DNA of 12,757 nucleotides from contig DASSWT010000269.1 in NCBI GenBank assembly GCA_035704555.1, positions 1-12,757 on the forward strand. Direction: 5' to 3'. The number at the start of each line of letters is the position of its first letter. Positions within the stretch are counted from its first letter, which is position 1. The notes beneath the pieces were generated by a model that worked only from the letters and a program-made list of their open reading frames with translations, was not told where the DNA came from and did no database searches. Made by a program: the position numbers and the translations under genes. The DNA comes from Saccharospirillum sp035704555. GTDB lineage: Bacteria; Pseudomonadota; Gammaproteobacteria; Pseudomonadales; Natronospirillaceae. Positions 6,879-12,757 of the stretch are shown here, piece after piece.

Positions 6879-7316
6879 CTACTTTACCCAGAGCAGCTCA
6901 GCGCCACCGGGCAGACAATCGGAGACATCCAGGCAGGCGAGGTTTGCTGTACCGAGCGATACACCACCCGGCAGACCAGTGAGCTGACTGGCCAGATAAC
7001 TGAGCAGCGGGTTGTGCGCGACCAGCAACAGACGCTCCTGTTTGAACGAGTCCAGCCAGCTCAGAAGCGCCGGCACGGAGCTGTCCGGGGTGAGTCCGTC
7101 GTTCAGTTGGTAGATTGTTTGACCCGTAGCGGGCAATACCAGGTCGGCCGTTTGCCGGGCGCGCAGGTAGGGGCTGCAGAATACCGCATCCACCTTGTCC
7201 AGCTCAGCCGCAACCCGGGTCACAGCCTTCCGGCCAGCCGGCACCAGGGCCCGTGACGCATCATCGGCGCGACCATAGGGTTCCGCTTCGCCATGGCGCA
7301 GCAAATACAGAATCAC
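6879..7316 (-). CDS. sixA: Phosphohistidine phosphatase SixA
   Basis: Small histidine-phosphatase-superfamily protein of 145 residues, cytoplasmic. The R-H-G motif (R7-H8-G9) carries the nucleophilic histidine. The second catalytic histidine is H101 in V-A-H-N-P. S-P-Y-L-R-A-R-Q-T (48-56) is the standard phosphate-pocket arginine segment. E. coli SixA removes phosphate from histidines of signalling and phosphotransfer proteins (ArcB was proposed, later PTS-Ntr); the target here is unknown. Length and the absence of a lid insertion fit SixA rather than the larger phosphoglycerate-mutase-like enzymes. It starts with GTG at 7314-7316, which overlaps the stop of the DUF4389 gene as GTGA, so it depends on upstream translation. 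It appears to be the last gene of the gpsA-DUF4389-sixA unit. Confidence 0.93.
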   Translation of the reverse strand: MILYLLRHGEAEPYGRADDASRALVPAGRKAVTRVAAELDKVDAVFCSPYLRARQTADLVLPATGQTIYQLNDGLTPDSSVPALLSWLDSFKQERLLLVAHNPLLSYLASQLTGLPGGVSLGTANLACLDVSDCLPGGAELLWVK

Positions 7317-7609
7317 CCTGGGCTTTCCTGCTCGTCAGCCGGGTCGTCCGGCCAGTCACTGAATGGGAAGGGTTTATCGTGGCTGATAAAGGTAAGGTAA
7401 TCGAGCATCTGCTTCTGATAAAGCGCCAGACGCCTGCAAAACGTCGCCAGCTGGGGGTTGGGCTCGTCTTCGAACCAGGCCAGTACCCATTGCACAATGG
7501 CCAGCACGGCCGTCACCAGCAGACTGATGCGCAGGATGATCCAGAACAGAATCATGCACAACGCCCGGATAACCTGGTGTTCCTTTTCCTCACGGTTTAA
7601 TGATGCCAT
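7313..7609 (-). CDS. DUF4389 small membrane protein
   Basis: A 98-residue protein of unknown function matching DUF4389. A long hydrophobic stretch at about residues 12-46 (one long or two short membrane helices) is followed by the family's conserved soluble tail. The tail includes E-D-E-P-N-P-Q-L near 47-54, a helix with R-R-L-A-L-Y-Q-K-Q, then L-T-F-I-S and D-K-P-F-P-F-S-D-W-P. The last ten residues are acidic and probably disordered. It is embedded between gpsA and sixA: its ATG overlaps the gpsA stop by one base (TGATG), and its own stop overlaps the sixA GTG. Such tight packing suggests the three genes are expressed in fixed proportion, but gives no direct function. Confidence 0.87.
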   Translation of the reverse strand: MASLNREEKEHQVIRALCMILFWIILRISLLVTAVLAIVQWVLAWFEDEPNPQLATFCRRLALYQKQMLDYLTFISHDKPFPFSDWPDDPADEQESPG

Positions 7610-8646
7610 CAGATGCCTGCTCCCATGAATTCGACATCCTGTGCCAGATCACCGGCCATCAACTGGCCGGCCACATCGGCAATGGGTTTGTCTTCATAAA
7701 TAATGGCATAAAGCCCGCTCGCCAGGGGCATATAGATCTCCATCTCGCGCGCCTTGTCGTGCACCATGCGCAGCGTATTGATGCCCTCGGCGGTTTCGCC
7801 AACGCGCTTGATGGCCTGCTTCAGTGAATCCCCCTCACCGATGTAGTAGCCAACGCGGTAGTTTCGGCTGAGTTTGGAGCTGCAGGTAACAATCAGGTCA
7901 CCCACACCGGCCAGGCCGAGAAAGGTCATCGGGTTAGCGCCCAGGCGCACGGCAAAGCGGGACATTTCGGCCAGTGAGCGGGTAATGATCGCCGCCCGGG
8001 TATTTTCAGCCATGCCCAGCGCCGAGGCCAGGCCGGTAATGATGGCGTATATGTTCTTCAATGCGCCCGCCAACTCAACACCGTAAATATCGGGATTTCC
8101 ATACACCCTAAAGTATTGGCTGCTCAGCATTTTCTGCACCTGGCTGCGCAGTGGCTGACTGTAGGAAGCGATAACGGTGGCGGAAATCTGGTGGTCAGCA
8201 ATTTCCTTGGCGAGGTTCGGGCCGCTGATGCAGCCGATATCATGCGCCGGGGCCAGGTCGTGCAGGATCTGGCTCATCAGCCGGAAACTGCCGGGTTCGA
8301 TGCCCTTGGTCAGACTGATGAGCGCGGTATGCGGCTGCAGCAGTGGCACGGCCTGCTCGACTACCGAGCGAAACGCCTTGCTGGGAACGGCGACAAACAC
8401 GCAGTCGGCGTCGGCAACGGCTTCGTTGAGATCCAGTACAGGAGAGAGGTTGGGGCTGAGCGCGTACCCCGGCAAATAACGGCTGTTTTCGCCCTGGGTA
8501 CGAATGTCTTCGGCCTGCTTTTCACTGCGCATCCACAACCTGACGCGATGCCCGTTGGTCGCAGCGATGTTCGCAACGGCGGTGCCAAAGCTGCCACCCC
8601 CCAACACGGCGATGGTCTGTGGAGACCCCTCATTGGCGTGTGTCAC
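7609..8646 (-). CDS. gpsA: NAD(P)-dependent glycerol-3-phosphate dehydrogenase
   Basis: Cytoplasmic enzyme that reduces dihydroxyacetone phosphate to sn-glycerol-3-phosphate, the backbone precursor of phospholipids. The N-terminal Rossmann fold opens with V-L-G-G-G-S-F-G-T-A (14-23). G-P-N at 142-144 and E-L-A-G-A-L-K-N (191-198, catalytic K197) are the active-site segments. G-L-A-G-V-G-D-L-I-V-T-C (244-255), followed by S-R-N, is the GpsA signature. At 345 residues it is full length. The start is GTG at 8644-8646, with AGGGAG 10 bases upstream, a slightly long spacing; no better start lies nearby before the Rossmann strand. It heads the gpsA-DUF4389-sixA cluster and sits 91 bases after rssC, with a possible terminator hairpin between. 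Confidence 0.97.
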   Translation of the reverse strand: MTHANEGSPQTIAVLGGGSFGTAVANIAATNGHRVRLWMRSEKQAEDIRTQGENSRYLPGYALSPNLSPVLDLNEAVADADCVFVAVPSKAFRSVVEQAVPLLQPHTALISLTKGIEPGSFRLMSQILHDLAPAHDIGCISGPNLAKEIADHQISATVIASYSQPLRSQVQKMLSSQYFRVYGNPDIYGVELAGALKNIYAIITGLASALGMAENTRAAIITRSLAEMSRFAVRLGANPMTFLGLAGVGDLIVTCSSKLSRNYRVGYYIGEGDSLKQAIKRVGETAEGINTLRMVHDKAREMEIYMPLASGLYAIIYEDKPIADVAGQLMAGDLAQDVEFMGAGI

Positions 8647-8662
8647 TAAAACGGTACTCCCT

Positions 8663-8696
8663 AAACAAAGACGCGCAACCGGTTAGAGTCGCGCGT
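8663..8696 (-). terminator. Possible rho-independent terminator after rssC
   Basis: On the - strand ACGCGC and GCGCGT (8691-8696 and 8671-8676) can pair, plus one G-U pair, around a 12-base loop. They are followed by CTTTGTTT (8663-8670). The stem is GC-rich but the loop is large. It ends immediately before the gpsA ribosome site (8657-8662), so it could instead be a 5' leader hairpin affecting gpsA translation. Confidence 0.35.
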
Positions 8697-8737
8697 TCAA
8701 GACCTTTTGCAGGCGGCTGACCGGTCTTCCCGGCCTG

Positions 8738-9232
8738 TCAGTGTGGCTGGTTTTCCATGCACTCTACCAACTCCCGGAAGGTTTGCCGATTCTGGTCGTT
8801 CAACGACATCAGAATTTTATGCGCTTCCAGTACCCGTTCATGAGCTGACCATTCATCGAGGGGCTCCTGGCTTTGCTCACTGAGAGGCGCCTGCGCATCA
8901 ATATCCGCATTGGGGACGATCACAAAGACCCGATCCCGAAACCCCATGGTATCGACGATGCGGGTAATATCGGCCCGGCTGGAGATCAGTGTTGGCACAT
9001 GCCCCATCACCGGCGTGGCCAGACGGGAGATTTTGGCCAACAAACCCAGACTGGTGCTGTCGATGCCCTCGGCATCGCTTAGATCAACAATCACAGACGT
9101 AAAGGCGGGATCTTCAACCATATTCTTGAGGCAGGTATCGAGTGTCGTGCACAGAGTCATGCGCACGTCTCCTGTCAATTTAATGACATAAGAGCCCGAC
9201 TTATTCGCCATTAAAACGCGACCGGTACTCAT
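8738..9232 (-). CDS. rssC: STAS-domain anti-sigma factor antagonist, RssC-like
   Basis: A 164-residue partner-switching protein. The STAS domain occupies about residues 5-108. V-I-V-D-L-S-D-A-E-G-I-D-S-T-S-L-G (47-63) holds the phospho-acceptor site; S59, after D58, matches the SpoIIAA phosphoserine. In this family the unphosphorylated form binds an anti-sigma factor or other target, and a kinase/phosphatase pair sets its state. After an acidic linker, residues 126-164 form a charged helical tail beyond the minimal fold. The start (ATG 9230-9232) is 12 bases after the rssB stop, with AGGT near that stop as the ribosome site. The PP2C-bearing regulator upstream is the obvious phosphatase; no kinase is encoded here. 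The symbol follows the Pseudomonas rssB-rssC pair, with the same neighbours. HsbA is the closest alternative. Confidence 0.8.
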   Translation of the reverse strand: MSTGRVLMANKSGSYVIKLTGDVRMTLCTTLDTCLKNMVEDPAFTSVIVDLSDAEGIDSTSLGLLAKISRLATPVMGHVPTLISSRADITRIVDTMGFRDRVFVIVPNADIDAQAPLSEQSQEPLDEWSAHERVLEAHKILMSLNDQNRQTFRELVECMENQPH

Positions 9233-9244
9233 CTATTATCCGAC

Positions 9245-10429
9245 CTACTTAACCCTTTCAACCGTAAGGACTGTAATGTCGTCTGAGGCAGACCGGGTTT
9301 TACCCTCACTCGTCATCTGCGTCAAAACGTGCTGCATAGTATGGGTTGGGTCAGCCCCTAACTCAAGTAAATGAGCCTCCTTTTCTTGCAACGATACGTC
9401 AGCCAGTAACTCCAGAAAGCCATCGGATACGACGGAAAGTCGCTCGAATCCGTCCAGTTTCTGACGCCGGTTTTCAAAGATCGCATCATCGAACAGACCA
9501 ACGGCCAGACTTTCCGGCTCGATCGCCCGACAGACCTCACGGGTACAGAGCACCGGTGCCGGAAAATGCGCGGCCGAGGCGTAATCCAGAGTGTTCTCTT
9601 CGGTATCGATCACCCCATAGAACATGGTGGCATGCTTGCCGGTCTGGGTGCGGATCAGTTCAAGGTTGATCTGGCGCAGTACCTGCGCCGGAATCAGCAC
9701 CGCATCGGAGGCATCGTTTTCCATTTCATCACGCAGCCGGTCTATCTGGTTCTTGATCAGCAAAGTAATCAGCGCAGAGCTGGCCCCGTGACCAGAGACA
9801 TCGGCCATGTAGAACACCAGCTTTCCCGGGATGACCTGAAAGTAATCGACCAGGTCGCCGCTCAGGTAGTTGGATGGCACCATCTGGTGGCTGATGCAAT
9901 AGTGATCATGCGTCAGCGGAAATTCAGGTAAAAGCCGCTGCTGTACCGCCCTGCCGGCCTGCAAGTCCAGCTTGAGCCGGTCGACATGGTCCTGCAGCTC
10001 CTGGTTGCGGGATTCCAGTTCCACCCGGTAGCGGTAGTTTTCCTTGACCAGGAAGGAGCGTTCGAGCGCCCGCTCGACGGAGTGCTCCAGTACGCCGAGA
10101 TCGACAATGGGTTTCATCAGGTAATCGCTGGCGCCCAGTCGCAATGCCTCGACCACATCGGTCATCACCCCGGCCCCGGACACAACAATCACCGGCACTT
10201 CATCGGTGAGTTCCATAATCCGGCGCAACAGTGATAAGCCGTCCATAACGGGCATGCGCAGGTCGCAGATGATCAGATCCGGTGATTTCTTCTCGTACAG
10301 GGCCAGCGCTTGCTGCCCGTTTTCCGCCTCCAGCACGTCATAGCCGCTGTCTTCGAGGTAAGCGACAATTGAATCCCGGATGGCTTGTTCGTCATCAACT
10401 ACCAAAAGTGTGGCTTCAGTGAGTGGCAT
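9245..10429 (-). CDS. rssB: Response regulator with PP2C-type (SpoIIE) phosphatase domain, RssB-like
   Basis: Cytoplasmic two-domain regulator of 394 residues. The receiver (about 6-120) has the acidic pair D12-D13, phospho-acceptor D56 in C-D-L-R-M-P, switch residue S84 and K106 in M-K-P. A coiled-coil linker (about 128-168) connects to a SpoIIE-like PP2C domain (170-392). The metal-binding residues look intact: S-G-D-L-V-D (D192, D195), A-D-V-S-G-H-G (D210), V-S-D-G (D336) and S-D-D-I-T (D383), so it is probably an active serine phosphatase, unlike the degenerate domain of E. coli RssB. Its likely substrate is phospho-S59 of the STAS protein encoded 12 bases downstream. There is no C-terminal kinase domain as in HsbR. 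In Pseudomonas, RssB/RssC influence RpoS; the same role here is inference. The promoter is not clear. Confidence 0.88.
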   Translation of the reverse strand: MPLTEATLLVVDDEQAIRDSIVAYLEDSGYDVLEAENGQQALALYEKKSPDLIICDLRMPVMDGLSLLRRIMELTDEVPVIVVSGAGVMTDVVEALRLGASDYLMKPIVDLGVLEHSVERALERSFLVKENYRYRVELESRNQELQDHVDRLKLDLQAGRAVQQRLLPEFPLTHDHYCISHQMVPSNYLSGDLVDYFQVIPGKLVFYMADVSGHGASSALITLLIKNQIDRLRDEMENDASDAVLIPAQVLRQINLELIRTQTGKHATMFYGVIDTEENTLDYASAAHFPAPVLCTREVCRAIEPESLAVGLFDDAIFENRRQKLDGFERLSVVSDGFLELLADVSLQEKEAHLLELGADPTHTMQHVLTQMTSEGKTRSASDDITVLTVERVK

Positions 10430-10562
10430 CTTGTTGACTTCCCCAGGGTATTGCAGGCAACTTAACGGGGTGGGTCAGCGAACGCAACCACTGAATGGTT
10501 TCCTGATCCCGAAATACCTTGTCCAAAGCAAAACAAAGCCCGAACGGGACAGAGAGGTGATG

Positions 10563-10868
10563 ATGAGCACAGCGGATAAAGACTTTGGTGAGAAACGCGA
10601 TTTCATACGCATGACCCTCAATGCAGAAGCCCTGGTACACCTGAACGATCAAGCCCTGCCCCTGTCGGCCCAGTGCACGGATCTGAGTGCCACCGGCATC
10701 AGCCTGGTTACTGCGCAGCCGCTGTCCAAGGGAACTGAAGTTGGGGTGACCATTGAATCACCCAACGAGCAATTTCGTTCACTGGACGCAAAAGCCCGGG
10801 TGCTCAGGTGCGAAGCAAGGGATGATCAGACCTATCAGCTGGGTCTGGAGATACTGAGCCTAAACTGA
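10563..10868 (+). CDS. Single-domain PilZ protein, predicted c-di-GMP receptor
   Basis: A 101-residue cytoplasmic protein consisting of one PilZ domain. The c-di-GMP-binding signature is complete: R12-x-x-x-R16 in K-R-D-F-I-R, and D40-L-S42-A-T-G45 for the D/N-x-S-x-x-G motif. The remaining strands end in Y-Q-L-G-L-E-I-L, the usual PilZ C-terminus. The frame is open back to 10380, but the ATG at 10563 has GAGAGG 5 bases upstream and the upstream residues match nothing, so I take it as the start; an adjacent ATG at 10560 is too close to that site. It is divergent from rssB (133 bases between starts) and convergent with mlaA (7 bases between stops). The conserved association with rssB/rssC hints at shared motility or surface-growth control, but there is no direct evidence. 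Confidence 0.9.
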   Translation: MSTADKDFGEKRDFIRMTLNAEALVHLNDQALPLSAQCTDLSATGISLVTAQPLSKGTEVGVTIESPNEQFRSLDAKARVLRCEARDDQTYQLGLEILSLN

Positions 10869-10875
10869 TAACGGT

Positions 10876-11691
10876 TTAAAACGACTCATCGACGAAGTCA
10901 ACTTCGGACTCACCTTCAGACGATGGCAAATCGCCAAAACCACTTTCGTCGACAAAGTCCCCGTCAGAGGTCGACCCCGGGGGGTTGCTAAGAAAGCTAT
11001 CGGTGACGTTTTTTCCATCAGACACATCATAGTTACGTTTAGATAAATAGGCTTCGCGCAACACCAGGTACCCGTCACCGCCTATAAGACTGTCGGACGC
11101 CAGCAAGTCGGCCCGTGTTTGCAAGCCATCCAGCGTCGCCAGTCCACCACGCTCCACCAGGCTGAACTCGGAATACGGCAGCGGGCTCAGCCAGATATCG
11201 GCCAGAAAACCCGAGCCGTCCCGAACAGTGGAGGGCCCAAGCAAGGGCAACACCAGATAAGGGCCAGGCCCCACTCCCCAGACACCCAGCGTTTGCCCGA
11301 AATCCTCAACCTTACGTTCGATGCCAATATGGCGGGCAACATCGAATACACCCAGCAGGCCAACGGTGGAGTTAATCAGGAAACGACCGGTAGAGGATCC
11401 GGTATCGCGCCACTTTCCCTGCAACAGGCTGTTAGTGGCGTTGCGCACCTCTCCGATGTTCTGAAAGAAATTGCGCACACCGCGCTCAACCGGATCGGGG
11501 GTGACCGTTTGATAGGTCACCGACAGCGGCCGCAGTACGGCCTGGTCGAGACCATCGTTGAGCCGGTAAATAACCCGGTTGGTGGGTTCAAACGGGTCGT
11601 GACTCTGAGCCAGCGCCAGGGGGGATAAAACCAGAGAGCAACCCAGCAGGGTCACCCCGGTAATGGTTCGAAGAGCCTGGTTCAGAATCAA
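10876..11691 (-). CDS. mlaA: MlaA/VacJ family outer-membrane phospholipid-transport protein
   Basis: Outer-membrane component of the Mla system, which removes mislocalised phospholipids from the outer leaflet and passes them to periplasmic MlaC. The family core is clear: D-P-F-E-P-T-N-R (32-39), N-F-F-Q-N-I (74-79), L-Q-G-K (90-93), R-F-L-I-N-S-T-V-G (103-111) and G-P-Y-L-V-L-P-L-L-G-P-S (143-154). Targeting is ambiguous: a possible lipobox L-L-G-C (C18) is followed by more hydrophobic residues and an A-L-A/Q site after residue 28. A hydrophilic tail (about 222-271) contains D-F-V-D-E-S twice (245-250, 265-270). The start is TTG at 11689-11691, with AAGGA 6 bases upstream overlapping the DUF2802 stop. 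It is downstream of the cheW-DUF2802 genes with a 9-base gap, so it may share their transcript. Confidence 0.92.
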   Translation of the reverse strand: MILNQALRTITGVTLLGCSLVLSPLALAQSHDPFEPTNRVIYRLNDGLDQAVLRPLSVTYQTVTPDPVERGVRNFFQNIGEVRNATNSLLQGKWRDTGSSTGRFLINSTVGLLGVFDVARHIGIERKVEDFGQTLGVWGVGPGPYLVLPLLGPSTVRDGSGFLADIWLSPLPYSEFSLVERGGLATLDGLQTRADLLASDSLIGGDGYLVLREAYLSKRNYDVSDGKNVTDSFLSNPPGSTSDGDFVDESGFGDLPSSEGESEVDFVDESF

Positions 11692-11700
11692 AAGATGTCC

Positions 11701-12123
11701 TTAAGCGGTATGTCGGGTATCACTCATCCATTGTGCCAGTGCCTGTTCCGCCCGGCTTTGAGTACGACTGGATACGGGTTTTTCAGGCGTGGGTGCGACC
11801 GCTTTGCGTTCCGGCTTGGTGGTCGAAGGCGCCGGTTCAGGCGCCTGGGCTGAGTGCATCAGTAATTGCTCAAACGGACTGGGTTGCTTGCGCATCTGCT
11901 TTTCCAGGTGTTTGACCCGGTGACCGACGCCAATGGCTCCCTGCCCCATCATCTTAACTTCCTGACGTAATGACTGCTGCGCCTGACCTAGCCGGGCTTC
12001 AAGTTGTCTGATCTTACGCCCGTGGCGCCAATTTACCAGAGCAAGCACCATAATCAAACCAGCCAATCCGAGTGACGGTCCATACGACCCTGCCAGTGCC
12101 AGCCATTGTTCGAACATTGCCAT
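11701..12123 (-). CDS. DUF2802 membrane-anchored coiled-coil protein
   Basis: A 140-residue protein of unknown function. Residues 13-31 form one membrane helix near the N-terminus, followed by a basic stretch (R-H-G-R-K) that should sit in the cytoplasm. A coiled coil covers about 36-82. A low-complexity Pro/Ala/Lys/Ser linker (about 91-120) leads to a C-terminal helix with A-E-Q-A-L-A-Q-W-M, typical of DUF2802. Members commonly lie next to cheW at the end of polar-flagellar/chemotaxis clusters in Pseudomonas and relatives, as here, which suggests a link to chemotaxis-array positioning or flagella, though no activity is known. The start ATG (12121-12123) has AGGGGG 9 bases upstream; a second ATG two codons on is worse placed. 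The stop is 9 bases before mlaA. Confidence 0.82.
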   Translation of the reverse strand: MAMFEQWLALAGSYGPSLGLAGLIMVLALVNWRHGRKIRQLEARLGQAQQSLRQEVKMMGQGAIGVGHRVKHLEKQMRKQPSPFEQLLMHSAQAPEPAPSTTKPERKAVAPTPEKPVSSRTQSRAEQALAQWMSDTRHTA

Positions 12124-12201
12124 CCGGTGTTACCCCCTGTCCAGTCAGTTACTTGACGTTTAACAGGGCTATGCACAAGCCAGGCCAGGAATCGGTTCCA
12201 A

Positions 12202-12681
12202 TTAAAGATCAGCGATCTCGGCCCACTCCCGCTCGGTCAGCAATTTCTCAATTTCAATGAGAATCAGCAATTCATCGTTCTTATGGCAGACACCCTGGAT
12301 ATAACGGGCGCTCTCATTACTGCCCACGTTCGGGGCCGTTTCAATTTCAGACTGACGCAGGTAAACCACTTCGGCGACCGCATCGACCATGATCCCAACG
12401 ACCTGATCGTCCGACTCCAGAATCACGATCCGGGTGTTGTCGGTAACGTCTGCCGGTGCCAGGCCAAAACGTTCGCGCGTGTCCACCACGGTGACTACGT
12501 TGCCGCGCAAATTAATGATGCCAATCACATAGCTGGGCGCACCTGGTACCGGTGCGACTTCGGTGTGCCGTAATACTTCGCGCACCTGCATCACATTAAT
12601 TCCATAGGTTTCTTCGCCCAGACGGAAGGTTACCCATTGCAGAATCGGGTCGTTTCCGGTCTTCGCTGTTTGCGCTGTCAT
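12202..12681 (-). CDS. cheW: Chemotaxis scaffold protein CheW
   Basis: Cytoplasmic adaptor that links the histidine kinase CheA to methyl-accepting chemoreceptors in the signalling array. The protein is 159 residues, a single CheW domain with a short polar N-terminus. Hallmarks are Q-W-V-T-F-R-L-G-E-E-T-Y-G-I (15-28), V-R-E-V-L (33-37), P-G-A-P-S-Y-V-I-G (46-54) and the I-N-L-R-G-N-V block (56-62) followed by V-V-D-T-R. The start is ATG at 12679-12681 with GAGGG closely upstream, and it overlaps the stop of the preceding partial gene as ATGA. The DUF2802 gene follows after 78 bases. The arrangement fits the distal end of a Pseudomonas-type flagellar-chemotaxis cluster, whose cheA and cheY would lie beyond the right edge (inference). 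Confidence 0.96.
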   Translation of the reverse strand: MTAQTAKTGNDPILQWVTFRLGEETYGINVMQVREVLRHTEVAPVPGAPSYVIGIINLRGNVVTVVDTRERFGLAPADVTDNTRIVILESDDQVVGIMVDAVAEVVYLRQSEIETAPNVGSNESARYIQGVCHKNDELLILIEIEKLLTEREWAEIADL

Positions 12682-12757
12682 AGCTCACCCTCTTGAATGC
12701 TGTTGCGACGGCTGATCGTCACTATAGTGTACTCCAGTTGTCCGTCCAGCGCCTGAT
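12678..12757 (-). CDS. C-terminal end of an unidentified gene upstream of cheW (partial)
   Basis: Reading the - strand in from the right edge, one frame stays open for 25 codons and ends in TGA at 12678-12680, overlapping the cheW ATG as ATGA. The residues begin Q-A-L-D-G-Q-L-E-Y-T-I-V-T and end Q-E-G-E-L. The other two frames also stop within the segment, but the ATGA overlap and the protein-like composition favour this frame. In Pseudomonas the gene before cheW at this position encodes a ParP-like protein with a CheW-type domain, and this could be its tail. The fragment is too short to confirm the family. Most of the gene lies outside the window. Confidence 0.6.
   Translation of the reverse strand, partial: QALDGQLEYTIVTISRRNSIQEGEL

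Noticed and set aside
8116..8649. Open frame of 177 codons on the + strand opposite gpsA
   Set aside because: Antisense to a conserved gene with all GpsA signatures; no recognisable motif in the translation.
8717..8740. Second possible hairpin just after the rssC stop
   Set aside because: Pairing needs a 4-base bulge and no T-rich tract follows.
8738..10429. Calling the pair HsbR/HsbA
   Set aside because: HsbR has an additional C-terminal kinase domain and an hptB neighbour; this regulator ends after the PP2C domain, and its neighbours (PilZ, mlaA) match the rssB-rssC locus.
10380..10562. N-terminal extension of the PilZ frame starting inside rssB
   Set aside because: Residues before 10563 do not resemble PilZ proteins, overlap the divergent rssB coding region, and a good ribosome site precedes the ATG at 10563.
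10430..10562. Promoters in the divergent rssB/PilZ gap
   Set aside because: Only fragmentary -35/-10 matches with poor spacing could be found on either strand; a promoter must exist, but I cannot place it.
11119..11628. Open frame of 169 codons on the + strand opposite mlaA
   Set aside because: Shadow of mlaA; rich in Gln, Arg and Gly with no family resemblance.
1..12757. CRISPR arrays, tRNAs, insertion sequences, attachment sites
   Set aside because: No regularly spaced repeats, cloverleaf-like sequence, transposase or integrase motifs, or flanking direct repeats were found.

Overview
The window reads as a core-genome segment of a free-living, flagellated gammaproteobacterium, probably marine and related to the Pseudomonas / Marinobacter / Oceanospirillales group. 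This rests on moderately high GC, dense gene packing, and Pseudomonas-like gene neighbourhoods: cheW followed by a DUF2802 gene, and an rssC-rssB-PilZ-mlaA block. I see no insertion sequence, integrase, tRNA, rRNA or CRISPR array. There is no gene-free stretch over 300 bases; the largest gaps are about 130 bases.

Layout. Positions 1-1777 (+ strand) hold the 3' part of trmH, overlapped 4 bases by a CDF metal transporter with an extra C-terminal domain. From 1755 to 10429 nearly everything is on the - strand. Read in the direction of transcription it runs: rssB (response regulator-PP2C phosphatase), rssC (STAS antagonist), gpsA, a DUF4389 membrane protein, sixA, two alpha/beta hydrolases, a Hen1-like RNA 3'-end methyltransferase, prmB, aroC, and a secreted DUF2914 protein. 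A small PilZ gene (10563-10868, + strand) is divergent from rssB and convergent with mlaA. The right end (- strand) is a chemotaxis block: the last codons of an unidentified gene, then cheW, a DUF2802 membrane/coiled-coil protein, and mlaA.

Functionally, gpsA, mlaA and perhaps the two hydrolases concern phospholipid synthesis, transport or acyl-ester turnover. TrmH, PrmB and the Hen1-like enzyme are methyltransferases acting on the translation machinery or on RNA. RssB/RssC, PilZ and CheW are signalling parts for partner switching, c-di-GMP and chemotaxis. Several junctions are tightly coupled: ATGA at trmH/CDF, TGATG at gpsA/DUF4389, GTGA at DUF4389/sixA, 1 base between the hydrolases, 2 bases before the Hen1-like gene, and ATGA before cheW.

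Two things deserve most attention. One is a stand-alone Hen1-type RNA 2'-O-methyltransferase domain without its usual N-terminal domain or a Pnkp partner gene nearby. The other is a perfect 18-bp palindrome that overlaps the predicted -35 box of the hydrolase/hydrolase/Hen1 unit and fits the remembered PsrA (fatty-acid-responsive TetR-family) operator core.
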